Source of the DNA: Mesotaenium endlicherianum
Lineage: Eukaryota; Streptophyta; Zygnematophyceae; Zygnematales; Mesotaeniaceae
NCBI GenBank assembly: GCA_009602735.1
Contig: WELA01007809.1
Coordinates: forward strand, 439,794-484,861
DNA: 45,068 nt
Reading direction: 5' to 3'
In this document: piece after piece, positions 17,902 to 29,589 of the stretch
Layout of the letters: every line of letters begins with the position of its first letter
Numbering within the stretch: position 1 is the stretch's first letter
The notes under the pieces: generated by a model
The model's input: the letters and a program-made list of their open reading frames with translations, nothing else
Told to the model about the DNA's origin: nothing
The model's database searches: none
Program-made: the position numbers and the translations under genes

Positions 17902-20900
17902 GGCTGCCTAATGTCACCCAAGGGAATAGAAAAATATTCCTTGGAGATGCCTCAAGTATCCCGGGAGGAGTTATAACCAAGCCTATTGAGGTCCAGTTAG
18001 GTTCTGGCAATGCAGTTCTGACTGAAACGCTTACATTTGATGTACTCAACACTGGCTTTTATGGTCTCGTGCTAGGCAGGTCCTGGCTTAACACACATCA
18101 AGCTGAAAAGTGTTGGAGCAGAGGTACGGATAAAGTGAGAGAAGCCAGTGATGAGCAGACTAACTTGGCACCCACCAGTGCTCTTCCTCTTGTCCTGTAT
18201 GGATGGCAAATGAAGGAAAAGAAGAGGCTTCCAGGAGGATGCAAATTGCTCAATGCAATGGAGTTCGTCGAAAGTTGGAACCAGAAGGAAGACAGAATGT
18301 TCTGTCTGCTAGTGGTTGAGATAAAGGTCAGCCCTCCGAAGCACCATACTGCTGCAAAAATTGTTGCTCAGTACACTGATGTTTTTATTATGCCTCCAGG
18401 ACTACTCCCTAAGAGGGAAGTAGATCACATGATTGATTTATTACCTGGGATTCAGCCACCCTTTCAACGCACTTATGGCTTGTCTTATGTGGAGAGCGAA
18501 GAGTTGAAAACACAGATTGCAGAGCTGGAGGAAAATGGTTATATTTTCCGCGGTAAATCACCTTATGGTGCACCCATCCTATTTGTTAAAAAAACGATGG
18601 AAGTATGCGCATGTGTGTGGATTGCAGAGCTCTTAACAAAATTACAGTAAAGAACAAGTATGCTTAACCTAGAATTGAGGATTTGCTGGATACCCTGTCT
18701 GGTGCTAAAGTGTTGCAGTAAGATAGATCTCAAGAGTGGTTATCATCAAATCAGAGTTGCTGAGAGAGATGAACACAAGATTGCCTTCCGCACACGTTAT
18801 GAACACTATGAGTTGAAGGTGATGCCATTTGGGCTGACTAATGCTCCTGCAACCTTCATGGGTGCTATGAATGACCTTACTTGAATAAGTTTGTGCAAGT
18901 CTCTTTCGATGATATTCTAATTTTCTCTGAAGATGAAGCTCAGCATGCTCAGCACGTAAAGATAGTCATGGACACTCTAAGAAGGATCAGTTATATGCTA
19001 AAATGAGTAAGAGTGATTTCTTTAAAAAAAGTATTGAATTCTTTGGCCACGTTGTCAGTAAAGAAGGCATCTATGTGGATCCTTAGAAAGTCCAGACCAT
19101 AAGGGACTAGCCAGTACCACAGTCTGTCTCGAAAGTTAGATTCTTCCTTGGGTTGGCTAACTATTACAGGAGATTCATCGAAAATTATTGAGGATTATTC
19201 TACAAAGGCCAGTAAACTGACTGACCTTACTAAGAAGGACATAGGGTGTGTGTGGGGGAAAGAGCAGCAAGTGCCTTCCAGACCCTTAAAGATGCTCTTT
19301 GTTCTGCCCCAATCCTAGCCGTGTATGACCCCAGCAAACCTGTGCAGGTGGTTATTGATGCTTCCGACTTTGCCATGGGTGTTATTTTGTTGCAGCCTGC
19401 TGACAAAACCACAAAGGATGGTAAGGTAAAGCAGGAGTGGCATCCGGTGCTGTATGAGTCTATGAGATTCAACCCAGCTGAAATTAACTATTCTGTGCAT
19501 GATAAAGAGTTGCTTGCTATCATTCATGTGCTCAAACAGTGGAGAGCATACTTACATGTTCAAGTTTTTAAGGTAATTACAGATCATCTATCTCTCACTC
19601 ACTTTCAGAAGAAGTCCAAGCTGTCGAGGGGGGAGAACCGCTGGAGCCAGATGCTAGAGCAGTTCCAAGTACACTACAAACCAGGGAAGTTAAATTTTGC
19701 TGATGCACTCTCTAGAAGACCTGACTTGCAAGAAAGGAACTTTAGTCAGCATGCGATAGATTAAGTCCTTTGTGCACTCACTCCACTAAAGGTGAAAAAG
19801 TCCTTCCTTGAACAACTTAAAAAAGCCTACTTTTCTGACCCAACATTTGAGCCCAACCCCACTGATGGTGTGTGTTGTGCTGCTGCACTCGGGTATAGGC
19901 TAAAACAAGGGGTCTGGGTGACTGAAACCACTTTGGGTAGATTGAAGCTGGTCATTGCTAATAACTTGGAAATAAGGTCCCTCTTACTAAGTCAAGCACA
20001 TGACAGTTTACTGGGTGGACATTTGGAGCAGGCCAAAATTGTTGGTAAACTGGCAAAACATTATCATTGCGATGGGTGGCCTCGGGAGGTCTTTAAATAT
20101 GTCAAGTCCTGTGATCAGTGTCAGAATAATAATTCTAGACGCACACCACCCGGGGGGCTCTTACAACCACTGTCCATCCCAGCTGGATGCTAGGAAACAA
20201 TATCCATGGACTGGGTGGTAACACTACCAAGAACTGCCAATGGGCATGATTCTATATTGGTAATAGTGGATAAACTGGCAAAAATGGTCATTTTCATCCC
20301 CCCCACTGTCAAAGTAAGTGCACTCAAAACTGCGAGACAGTTCTACAACCATGTAGTATGCTAACGTGGGCTACCCCTAATATCATCTCAGACGGAGACT
20401 CAAAATTTCCCTCTAAGTTGTGAAGAGCTTTAATGGACTTACTGGGAGTCAAACAACTGCTTAGCACAGCAAACCACCCTCAGACTGATGGGCAGATTGA
20501 AAGAAGTAACCGAGTTCTGCAAGAGTTGCTGAGAGCATATATTAACCAAAAACAAGATAATTGGGATGACCTGTTGCCTCAAATTCAATTTGCGGTCAAC
20601 AGTGCGGTGCACGCGTCAACGGGAAAGATCCCTTTTGAACTCAATCTAGGTAGAGTCCCTAAGTCTCCTTTGGATGTGCTAGGGGAGTCCTTAACTCACC
20701 CTTAGGGGATTGACAATCCGGTGTCTCTCCATCTAACACAAGGGTTTGCTGACACCCTGTCAGAAGTCCAACAGAATCTGCACAATGTCCTGGAAAATCA
20801 ACAATAATACGCTAATCAACACCGTTGAGAACTGAAATTTTCAAAGGGCGATTTGGTCAAACTGCATTCTCAACACCTGTACGTGCCTGATGTGGTCAAG

Positions 20901-21302
20901 AAAAAGCTTCGTCTGGTCTGGGTCGGTCCATTTTCAATGGTGCGCCGTGTCGGTCAGAATGCTTACAAACTGAACATGTCAGCTGAATACAAGGGTCACC
21001 CAATCTTTCATGTCTTCCTTCCGGAACCATACATCAAAGGTGACACACTCTTCACAGGTCGGTTACCTGTCCAACCGGGACCGGTCCCCGCTGTCAGGGA
21101 TGGTGACCCTGAGGAATATGAAGTTGAGGAGATTTTAGAAGCTCGCTTTGTACGTCGATCATCTAAGTATGTCATGAAATACCTGGTCAGATGGAAGGGT
21201 TACGATGCCTCTGGATGAACTTGGGAATTTAAGGACCAAATGACCAATGCCAAAGGGGCGTTGAAATAGTTCCACCTTCGGGCGGCTGGAGCACCTCCCT
21301 AA
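17902..21302 (+). pseudogene. Element A pol, 3' fragment (protease end to chromodomain)
   Basis: This is the continuation of the gene cut at 9082. RT pieces include [12 protein letters not shown] and [11 protein letters not shown]; the catalytic motif region now reads with a changed FDD and frameshifts near 18590-18720 and 18885-19260. RNase H ([11 protein letters not shown]), the integrase zinc motif and DDE core, the GPY/F module and the chromodomain ([21 protein letters not shown] then a stop) are all visible, with stops near 19084, 20190 and 21216. It is clearly non-functional. Confidence 0.92.
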
Positions 21303-21724
21303 CTGTCATTTCAGTTGACATGGGAAGGTGACAGAAGGTCCTGTCTCCATTTAAGTTGGAGGGGGAATGTGCTAGTAAATGACAGTTAGTGTTTAGGGTT
21401 TAGGGTTTATGGTGCGAGAACGGGACAATTATTGACAGTAAAATGTCAGCATAGTGACATATGGGACAACCAGGCCCACATTGAGCAAAGTTGGCGGAAT
21501 AAAAAGAAGGGATTAGCACATCAACACATCACTTAACTCACCCTGCACACACATTCATTCGTTTATTTTTCAGCGTACTGCAGCTACGTTAACTCCTAGT
21601 AACCATCCTGTAAGGTAAACGGGAACAAACCTACCATATTAAGACAAACTTGTTTCTCTTCCTGCAACTCCCGTGACACAAAAATCAAGATCCTACTAAC
21701 ATGTGCCCTGGTTATATGTGCAGG
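21303..21724 (+). other. Element A pol-ORF3 spacer with PPT-like core, telomere-like units and splice signals
   Basis: At about 420 nt it is longer than in B (267 nt). It holds TTAAGTTGGAGGG at 21351-21363, a run of TTTAGGG-like units at about 21392-21412, then the donor AAG|GTAAAC at 21615, TACTAAC at 21694-21700 and acceptor AG at 21722-21723. D shares part of the longer version (the block around GACAGCATAGTGACA), so B and C probably lost about 150 nt. Confidence 0.6.
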
Positions 21725-22710
21725 ATGGCTCCTACCACACAAAAAGAATATCGAAAGTGCAAGGCAACAGAAGCCAGGAGGACAATGGAGCAATACCCAA
21801 AAGAGCTAACGGCGACATCCCTCACCAAGAGAGAACAAGAAAGGGTGGGCAGACAACAAGAGGCGGCAGAAGAAGCACAGAGGAAGAAGGAGCAGGAGGC
21901 TGATAATATGAGGAAAGCTGAGGAGGAGAGACAGAAGAAACAACAAGAAGAAGCGGCGACAGCAGAGGAGGAGAGAAGGAAGAAGGCTGAAGCTGAGAAG
22001 CAAAAGAGCCTGGCCACTTACAGATATATTGTGGTGGGTGGCCAAACCTTTGATAACCTGAAGGAGGCATTACTGGCTGCCCAGGAGATCAATAAGGTGA
22101 AACAGAATACAATATTACAGAGACAAGGAGCGGAAGTCCTGGATAGGTACATTGAGACACTCACTGGTGTGATCTTCTACAAAGATTATGCCAAAATGGT
22201 CGGGCATACAGCAGAGCAGGCACGGGTTCTTGCAGATGACTCGGAAGATAAGCCGGTACCAGTGCTTGGCATAGTGGGGAATCAGAGACTTATCAGGATG
22301 GTCAGCATGCAGTTCGATAGCTTTAAAGATGCAGTATTGTACCTGACACTGCTGCCAGCTTATAATGAAGTTGAGAGGAGGAGCTGGGAGCACTTGGCCA
22401 GGGAAACAGGACAGCAGATGTTCTCCCCCCACTGGTTTCCTTGTAAGCTGAAAAAGGATGAGCATGGGCCACAGTATTAATAGCAGCCCACAGACTGAAG
22501 GTGAATGATCGTCACTAACAGAAAGTGAAAGTGTGATCGGGCCCACCCAGATGACTTCCACTTTGGGTTGGACGGCTATCTCATCCTACCACCTCAAATT
22601 GCCCCTTGGGACCCCAGGCTGAATGGATGCGTGAGTAATATGAATGCAAAGACCGAGGAGCACAGGAGGAGGGAAGAGGCTATTTCTATAAGGGGAAGCA
22701 TGCCTTTGTC
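21725..22710 (+). pseudogene. Element A ORF3, truncated
   Basis: It starts MAPTTQKEYRKCKATEARR and follows the B protein for about 250 residues at roughly four-fifths identity by eye, then meets TAA at 22478-22480. Recognisable sequence continues to GCATGCCTTTGTC (22710), after which about 760 bp present in B (including the acidic and SR-rich tail) are deleted, and the sequence resumes just before the pre-PPT hairpin. Confidence 0.9.
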
Positions 22711-22756
22711 TACAGTTTAATGTTGTCGAGGCGACAACAATTTAAGTTGTAGGGAT

Positions 22757-22956
22757 TGTAATGAATCAACGTATTGGTAAATATAATATTCATTAATATA
22801 TACAGCTAAATAAGTTTAGCTTGTTGAACTTTAGTGAATATTCAATCTGCTGGACTTTACATAATTACCAGTTTAATGACTCAGCCGAGAGCAGCAGGCT
22901 GAAGTCAACTTAGGTCAGCTTGCTGACACATTCTTTAACAGCCAGCTGACTTCCGT
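22757..22956 (+). repeat. Element A 3' LTR, left part
   Basis: It starts TGTAATGAATC after a decayed PPT (TTTAAGTTGTAGGGAT) and runs to the insertion point of C. TCCGT at 22952-22956 is the target site, duplicated at 31777-31781. Confidence 0.93.
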
Positions 22957-23701
22957 TGAAATGAATCGACTTACCAAATAGGCGATTAACAATTAATAAA
23001 GATCTTTATATCAGCAAGTAATCTTTATGGTATTTCCGTTAACTCGTTAAACGGCAAAGGACAATACACTAGCAGGGAATACTACTCGTCAGTCAAATGA
23101 GAGTAAACTAGCATCAATAATGCAAATCAGTAAACTCATACATAAGCAAGGTTAGAAGACAGTGCGTATCAATGGCTTCTCGCCTTGGATTCAGATCTCT
23201 CTCAGTAAGCTGTACAAGAGAGTTGGCCTCGTTTCCGAATGCCGAACTCGAGAGCAATGCCTAGCATATGTACATGGAATGAGTTTACTGTTCAACGGTC
23301 AGTGCGATGGCACCGCCTACCCGGGAGTTAACCACGTTGGTAGGACCTCGGTTAACCAAATCCACCGCCATCTCCCATCATCCCGAATAGCCATCCATCA
23401 TGGGGATGTCATCTGGCCATTCATCTAGCAGGTGGTACTTAGATGCATATCAAGGCAGTTCGCTGCTACCGAGCACGGAAGTCAGCTGGCTGTCAAAGAA
23501 TGTGTCAGCAAGCTGACTTAAGTTGACTTCAGCCTGCTGCTTTTGGCCGAGTCATTAAACTGATAATTATGTAAAGTCCAGCAGACTGATTATTAACTAA
23601 AGTCCAGCAGACTGACTACTAACTAAAGTTCAGCAGGCCAAACTAAATTAGCTATTATATTTAAATGAATATTATATCTACTAATATACTGATTCATTAC
23701 A
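22957..23701 (-). repeat. Element C 3' LTR (745 bp)
   Basis: On the minus strand it starts TGTAATGAATC and ends GATTCATTTCA. It has three U3 units, like the B 5' LTR, while its terminal third carries the variants of the B 3' LTR (for example the ACTCTCATTTGACTGACG segment). It therefore looks chimeric. Confidence 0.93.
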
Positions 23702-23736
23702 ATCCCTCCAACTTAACTTGTTGTCGCCTCGACAAC
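23702..23736 (-). promoter_or_regulatory. Element C 3' PPT and upstream hairpin
   Basis: The minus strand reads GTTGTCG-AGG-CGACAAC (23736-23720), then TTAAGTTGGAGGGAT next to the LTR. Confidence 0.8.
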
Positions 23737-23814
23737 ATTAAACTGCAGAAATTTTAAATAAGGGAACTGAACCTGACCAGCCTCCCTTACTGACTGCCTC
23801 TTCAGCGTGTCACC

Positions 23815-25491
23815 TTAAGGGGTTGTTCCTGGGGCTTCAGGATCAGGAGACGGAGATCTGGACCTAGATCTGGACAGCCCTCTAGGTCTGTCAGCTGGCC
23901 TTCTAAAGAACCCTGTTTGCTCTAAAGTTGGCCCTCGAGGAGAACGGAGGATGGTGGCCTGCTCTTCAACCACTTGGGTGTTGATTCCCACATAGACAGG
24001 CATTCCAGTAGGATGCTGAAATACATTGGCTAGAGGTACATGCCCCTGAGCGGAGGGGGAGGCTGGCATACCTCTGGCCCACCCGCGTGTCCCTCTTCTG
24101 GCACCCCTGTCCTCTGGGGATTTCTGTCTGTGTCTGCTGCCCAGTACAGTCAGATCAGCTTCTTCCCCTGCTTGGGCAGGTGGGCTGGGGGAGCGAGCGC
24201 GGGGTCCAGTTGTCGCCATAACGGGGATCACATTCCACACACCTGATCGTGGTTCTTTAGGAAGTGCCACTGCCTGTCCCTGGGTATCCTGAGTACCTGC
24301 TGCTGATGCTTCTCCTCTGCCTTGTTCTTCTTCCTCATCCTCCTCATCCTCCTCCTCGGAGAGAGTAGGGGTCTCGTCCACTAAGTCGTCCTGCTCCCTA
24401 GTAGACATGGAGTAGTCTACCGACCTCCCTTTCTTAGGGCGCGCTGGAGGTTGCTTGGCCTTCAGCCTACTGATATCTATCCGGCCTGCATTCTTTGCCC
24501 ATTTGACAAAGGCATGCTTTCCCTTAGAGAAGTACTCTCTTCCCCTCCTCCTATGTTCCTTGGTCTCTGCATTCATATTGCTCAGGCATCCATTCAGCCT
24601 GGGGTCCCAAGGGGCAATGTGAGGTGGTAGGATGAGATAGCCGTCTAGGCCATAGTGGAAGTCATCCGGTTGGGCTCGGTCACACTCCTGCTTCTTATTT
24701 GTGACGGTCATCCACCTCCAGTCTGTTGGCTGCTGGTAGTACTGGGGTCCGTGCTCAGCCTTCCTCAGTTTACACGGGAACCAGTGGGGAGAGAACATCT
24801 GCTGTCCTGCTTCCCTGGCCAAGTACTCCCAGCTCCTTCTCTCAACTTCATTGTAAGCTGGCAGGAGTGTGAGGTAGAATACCGTATCCTTAAAGCTATC
24901 GGGCCGCATGCTCACCATCCGGATGAGTCTCTGATCTCCCACTATTCCCGGTATGGGGACCGGCTTGTCCTCTGAATCATCTGCGAGATACCGGGCCTGC
25001 TCTGCTGTATAGCCCACCATCTTAGCATAATCTTCGTAAAGGACCACGCCGGTGTGTGTCTCGATGTACCTGTCCAGTGCTGTAGCTCCTTCCTTCTGTA
25101 GCAGTGTTGTCTGTTCCAGCCTGTTGATCTCCTGGGCTGCCAGCAATGCTTCCTTCAGGTTATCGAAGTTTTGGCCACCCACCACAGTATACCTGTAAGT
25201 GGCCAAGCTCTTCTGTCTGTCCGCTTCAATCTTTTTTCTTTTCTCCTCTTCTGCCGCTGCCGCTTCTTCTTGCTGTTTCTTCTGTCTCTCCTCCTCAGCC
25301 TTCCTGAGGTTTTCCGCTTCCTGATCCTTCTTCCTCTGTGCCTCTTCTGCCGCCTCTTGTTGCTTGCGGACCCTTTCTTGTTCTCTCCTGGTGAGGGACG
25401 TCGCCGCCAGCTCCTTCTGGTATTGCTCCATTGTCCTCCTGGCTTCTTCTGCCTTGCGCTTTCTGTCCTCCTTTTGTGTGGTGGGCGCCAT
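23815..25491 (-). CDS. Element C ORF3, 558-aa protein of unknown function
   Basis: Identical in length and layout to ORF3 of B: a Glu/Lys/Gln-rich probable coiled coil, a compact middle region, an acidic run and an SR-rich tail. Three residues differ: Asp to Glu in the GRDYFSKGK block, Glu to Gln in TQGEAVAL, and Ile to Val in NTQIVEEQ. The start ATG is at 25491-25489, one base after the putative acceptor. No known family is recognised. Confidence 0.85.
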   Translation of the reverse strand: MAPTTQKEDRKRKAEEARRTMEQYQKELAATSLTRREQERVRKQQEAAEEAQRKKDQEAENLRKAEEERQKKQQEEAAAAEEEKRKKIEADRQKSLATYRYTVVGGQNFDNLKEALLAAQEINRLEQTTLLQKEGATALDRYIETHTGVVLYEDYAKMVGYTAEQARYLADDSEDKPVPIPGIVGDQRLIRMVSMRPDSFKDTVFYLTLLPAYNEVERRSWEYLAREAGQQMFSPHWFPCKLRKAEHGPQYYQQPTDWRWMTVTNKKQECDRAQPDDFHYGLDGYLILPPHIAPWDPRLNGCLSNMNAETKEHRRRGREYFSKGKHAFVKWAKNAGRIDISRLKAKQPPARPKKGRSVDYSMSTREQDDLVDETPTLSEEEDEEDEEEEQGRGEASAAGTQDTQGQAVALPKEPRSGVWNVIPVMATTGPRARSPSPPAQAGEEADLTVLGSRHRQKSPEDRGARRGTRGWARGMPASPSAQGHVPLANVFQHPTGMPVYVGINTQVVEEQATILRSPRGPTLEQTGFFRRPADRPRGLSRSRSRSPSPDPEAPGTTP

Positions 25492-25492
25492 C

Positions 25493-25595
25493 CTGCACAT
25501 GTAACCAGGGCACAAGTTAGTAGGATATGGACCTTTGTCATAGGGATTGCAGGAAGTATGTTAGTATTTAGTATAGTGGCTTCGCTGCTGTTTAC
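25493..25595 (-). other. Candidate intron ahead of ORF3, element C
   Basis: On the minus strand: donor AAG|GTAAAC at 25595, TACTAAC at 25522-25516, acceptor AG at 25494-25493. Same layout as B. Confidence 0.55.
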
Positions 25596-25692
25596 CTTAC
25601 AGGATGATTGCTAAAAGTTGACGTAGTTGCGATGCGCTACACATAAACGTATGAGTGTGTTTTTATCGCTCTCGCTCACTAACTGTCATATA

Positions 25693-25711
25693 TTTTCCCC
25701 TCCAACTTAAA
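25693..25711 (-). promoter_or_regulatory. Internal polypurine-tract-like site, element C
   Basis: The minus strand reads TTTAAGTTGGAGGGGAAAA, as in B, shortly after the pol stop. Confidence 0.6.
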
Positions 25712-25758
25712 TGGAGACAGGACCGCCTGTCACCTTCCCGTGTCAACTGAAATGACAG

Positions 25759-28700
25759 TTATGGAGGGACTCCAGCGGCCCGAAGGTGGAACCGTGTCAA
25801 CGCCCCTTTGGCATTGGTCAAGTGGTCCTTAAACTCCCAAGTGTCCCCAGAGGCATCGTAACCCTTCCATCGAATGAGGTATTTCATGACATATTTAGAC
25901 GATCGACGGACCGAGCGAGCGTCTAAAATCTCATCGACCTCATATTCCTCAGGGTCGCCGTCCCGGACAGCGGGGACCGGTCCCGGTTGGACAGGGAACC
26001 GACCTGTGAACAGTGTATCACCTTTGATGTACGGTTCCAGGAAGGAGACATTAAAGACCGGGTGCCCCTTGTATTCAGCTGACATGTTCAGTTTGTAAGC
26101 ATTCTGACCGACACGACGGACCACCGAATATGGACCGACCCAGACAGGGCCAAGCTTTTTCTTGACCACACCAGGGAGGTACAGGTGCTGAGAATGCAGT
26201 TTGACTAAATCCCCCTTGGAAAATGTCAGTTCCCGACGGTGTTGATTAGCGTATTTTTGTTGGTTTTCTTGGGCCGTGTGCAAGTTTCGTTGGACTTCTG
26301 ACAGGGTGTCAGCAAACTCCTGAGTTAACTGGAGGGAGACCGGGTTGTCAATCCCTTCAGGGTGAGTTAAAGATTCCCCTAGCACATCTAGAGGAGACTT
26401 AGGGACTCTACCCAGGCTGAGTTCAAAAGGAGTTTTGCCCGTTGACGCGTGCACCGCACTGTTGACCGCAAACTGAATTTGAGGCAACAGGTCATCCCAA
26501 TTATCTTGTTTTTGGTTAATATATGCTCTCAGCACCTCCTGCAGAACTCGGTTAGTTCTTTCAGTCTGCCCATCAGTCTGAGGGTGGTTTGCTGTGCTGA
26601 GCAGCTGTTTGACTCCCATTAACCCCATTAAAGCTCTCCAGAACTTAGAGGTGAATTTTGAGTCTCTGTCTGAGATGATATTAGAAGGGAGCCCATGTTG
26701 GCATACTACATGGTTGTAAAACTGTCTCGCTGTTTCGAGTGCAGTCACTTTGACAGTTGTGGGGATAAAAATGACCATTTTTGTCAGTTTATCCACGACT
26801 ACCAGTATTGAATCATGCCCGTTGGCAGTTCTTGGTAGTGAGACCACCCAGTCCATGGATATAGTTTCCCAGCGTCCCGCTGGGATGGGTAGCGGTTGCA
26901 AGAGACCTCCGGGTGGTGTGTGCCGAGACTTATTTCTCTGACACTGGTCACAGGACTTGACATATTTCAAGACCTCCCGGGGTAACCCCTCCCAATGATA
27001 ATGTTTTGCCAGTTTGCCAACAGTTTTGGCCTGCCCCAAATGTCCACCCAGGAGACTGTCATGAGCTTGACTCAGTAAGAGAGACCTTATTTCCAAGTTA
27101 TTAGGAATGACCAGCTTCAGCCTGCCTGAAGTGGTTTCAGTCACCCAGACCCCTCCCTTGAGCTTATACCCGAGTGCAGTAGCACGACACACACCAGTAG
27201 TGGGGCTGGGCTCAAATGTTGGGTCAGAAAGGTAGGCTTTCCTAAGTTGTTCAAGGAAGGACTTTTTCACCTTTAGTGAAGTGAGTGCACACAGGACTTT
27301 ATCTACAGCATGCTGACTAAAGTTCCTTTCTTGCAAGTCAGGTCTTCTAGAGAGTGCATCAGCAGGATTCAACTTCCCTGGTTTGTAGTCGATCTGGACT
27401 TGGAACTGCTCCAGCATCTGGCTCCAGCGGTTCTCCCTCCTCGACAGCTTGGACTTCTTCTGAAAGTGGGTCAGAGCTAGATGATCTGTAATCACCTTAA
27501 AAGCTTTACCATGTAAGTATGCTCTCCACTGTTTGAGTACATGAATGATAGCTAGCAGCTCTTTATCATGCACTGAGTAATTAATCTCCGCTGGATTAAA
27601 TTTCATAGACTCATACAACACAGGATGCCACTCCTGCCGTACCTTACCATCCTTTGTGGTTTTGTCAGCAGGCTGCAACAAAATAGCACCCATGGCAAAA
27701 TCAGAGGCATCAGTAACCACCTGCACCGGTTTGCTGGGGTCATACACGGCTAGCACTGGGGCAGAACAAAGGGCATCTTTAAGGGTCTGGAAGGCAGCCT
27801 GCTGCTCTTCCCCCCACACATACCCGATGTCTTTCTTAGTAAGGTCAGTCAGTTTACTGGCCTTTGTGGAATAATTCTCAATAAATCTCCTATAGTAGTT
27901 AGCCAACCCGAGGAAGGATCTAACTTCAGAGACAGACTGTGGTACTGGCCAGTCCCTTATGGTCTGGACTTTCTTAGGATCCACACTGATGCCCTCTTTA
28001 CTGACAACGTGGCCTAAGAATTCAATACTTTCCTTAAAGAAATCACACTTGCTCATTTTAGCATACAAGTGATTTTTCCGCAGAGTGTCCAGCACTTTCT
28101 TTAAGTGTTCAGTGTGCTGAGCTTCATCTTTAGAGAAAATTAAAATATCATCCAGGAAAACTTGCACAAACTTATCCAAATAAGGTCTGAAAATGTCATT
28201 CATAGCACCCATAAAGGTAGCAGGAGCATTAGTCAGTCCAAATGGCATCACGTTGAACTCATAGTGTCCATAACGTGTGCGGAAAGCAGTCTTGTGTTCA
28301 TCCCCCTCAGCAATTCTGATTTGATGATAACCACTCTTGAGATCTATCTTACTGAACACCTTAGCGCCAGACAGGGTATCAAGCAAGTCCTCGATTCTGG
28401 GTAAAGCATACTTGTTCTTTACTGTAATTCTGTTCAGGGCTCTGTAATCCACACACATCCGCATACTGCCATCCTTTTTCTTAACAAATAGGATAGGTGC
28501 GCCGTACGGTGATTTACTGGGAGAAATGTAACCATTTTCCTCCAGCTCTGCAATCTGTGTTTTCAACTCCTCGCTCTCCAAATAAGACAAGCCATAAGTG
28601 CGTTGCCAGGGTGGCTGGCTACCAGGTAATAGATCAATCCTATGATCTACTTCCCTTTTAGGGGGTAGTCCTGGAGGCATGTTAAACACATCAGTGTACT

Positions 28701-29589
28701 GAGCAACAATTTTTGCAGCAGTAGGGTGCTCCGGAGGGCTTACCTTTTTCTCAACCACTTCTTCAGGTTGAGGAGGTACCTCTCTTAGCAGCAGACAGAA
28801 CATTCTGTCTTCCTTCTGGTTCCAGCTTTTGACGAACTCCATTGCATTCAGCAACTTGCATCCTTCTGGAAGCCTCTTCTTTTCCTTCATTTGCCATCCA
28901 CACAGGACAAGAGGAAGAGCACTGGTGGGTGCCAAGTCAGTCTGCCCATCACTGGCTCCTCTCACTTTAACTGTACCTCTGCTCCAACACACTTCAGCTT
29001 GATGTCTATTAAGCCAGGACCTGCCTAGCACGAGATCATAAAAGCCAGTGTTGAGTACCTCAAATGTAAGCGTTTCAGTTAGAACTGCAATGCCAGAACC
29101 TAACTGGACCTCAATAGGCTTGGTTATAACTCCTCCCGGGATACTTGAGGCATCTCCAAGGAATATTTTTCTATTCCCTTGGGTGACAGTAGGCAGCCTT
29201 AGCCGCTTAACTAAGTCCTTGTGAATAAAAGTATGTGACGCCCCTCCGTCAACAAATGCCCTCACCTTCCTACCTGCAATCATGCAATGCAGTAGGATAG
29301 GGGGGACTGTCTTTTCCTGACTTTCGCATTGTTCTCCTGACGTAGCAAAGAAATGTTGGACATCAGGTGGAACAAGAGCATCCAGAGTGTGCACTCTCTG
29401 GACGTCTATATTACTGATGGTCTCCTTTATCTGTTTGTCAGGCATGCATAGTGAATCCAGTTCAGCAGGACCCATAATACCTGCTACGAGGGCAGCTAGT
29501 GACGACTCACTATCTCTAGCATCCTCACAGTCAGTAGACTGGATTACTGACTGTTGCTGTCTTTTAAAGGCTGGTCTTTTCTCTCGACC
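25759..29589 (-). CDS. pol: Element C Pol polyprotein
   Basis: The frame is open from 29589; the first ATG is at 29475 and the product from there is 1238 aa. The motifs are those of B: protease FVDGGAS, RT FLDDIL, RNase [14 protein letters not shown] and D-D-35-E integrase, GPY/F and chromodomain. Entry from gag is by the -1 frameshift cassette at 29568-29527. The four residues that differ from B (K14, S246, K255, V762) are all outside catalytic motifs, and K14 is also found in A. Confidence 0.95.
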   Translation of the reverse strand, partial: GREKRPAFKRQQQSVIQSTDCEDARDSESSLAALVAGIMGPAELDSLCMPDKQIKETISNIDVQRVHTLDALVPPDVQHFFATSGEQCESQEKTVPPILLHCMIAGRKVRAFVDGGASHTFIHKDLVKRLRLPTVTQGNRKIFLGDASSIPGGVITKPIEVQLGSGIAVLTETLTFEVLNTGFYDLVLGRSWLNRHQAEVCWSRGTVKVRGASDGQTDLAPTSALPLVLCGWQMKEKKRLPEGCKLLNAMEFVKSWNQKEDRMFCLLLREVPPQPEEVVEKKVSPPEHPTAAKIVAQYTDVFNMPPGLPPKREVDHRIDLLPGSQPPWQRTYGLSYLESEELKTQIAELEENGYISPSKSPYGAPILFVKKKDGSMRMCVDYRALNRITVKNKYALPRIEDLLDTLSGAKVFSKIDLKSGYHQIRIAEGDEHKTAFRTRYGHYEFNVMPFGLTNAPATFMGAMNDIFRPYLDKFVQVFLDDILIFSKDEAQHTEHLKKVLDTLRKNHLYAKMSKCDFFKESIEFLGHVVSKEGISVDPKKVQTIRDWPVPQSVSEVRSFLGLANYYRRFIENYSTKASKLTDLTKKDIGYVWGEEQQAAFQTLKDALCSAPVLAVYDPSKPVQVVTDASDFAMGAILLQPADKTTKDGKVRQEWHPVLYESMKFNPAEINYSVHDKELLAIIHVLKQWRAYLHGKAFKVITDHLALTHFQKKSKLSRRENRWSQMLEQFQVQIDYKPGKLNPADALSRRPDLQERNFSQHAVDKVLCALTSLKVKKSFLEQLRKAYLSDPTFEPSPTTGVCRATALGYKLKGGVWVTETTSGRLKLVIPNNLEIRSLLLSQAHDSLLGGHLGQAKTVGKLAKHYHWEGLPREVLKYVKSCDQCQRNKSRHTPPGGLLQPLPIPAGRWETISMDWVVSLPRTANGHDSILVVVDKLTKMVIFIPTTVKVTALETARQFYNHVVCQHGLPSNIISDRDSKFTSKFWRALMGLMGVKQLLSTANHPQTDGQTERTNRVLQEVLRAYINQKQDNWDDLLPQIQFAVNSAVHASTGKTPFELSLGRVPKSPLDVLGESLTHPEGIDNPVSLQLTQEFADTLSEVQRNLHTAQENQQKYANQHRRELTFSKGDLVKLHSQHLYLPGVVKKKLGPVWVGPYSVVRRVGQNAYKLNMSAEYKGHPVFNVSFLEPYIKGDTLFTGRFPVQPGPVPAVRDGDPEEYEVDEILDARSVRRSSKYVMKYLIRWKGYDASGDTWEFKDHLTNAKGALTRFHLRAAGVPP
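29527..29568 (-). promoter_or_regulatory. -1 frameshift cassette (element C)
   Basis: Minus strand: T TTA AAA at 29568-29562, a 7-nt spacer, then the perfect 10-bp hairpin 29554-29545 / 29536-29527 with an 8-nt loop. It is identical to B. Confidence 0.85.
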
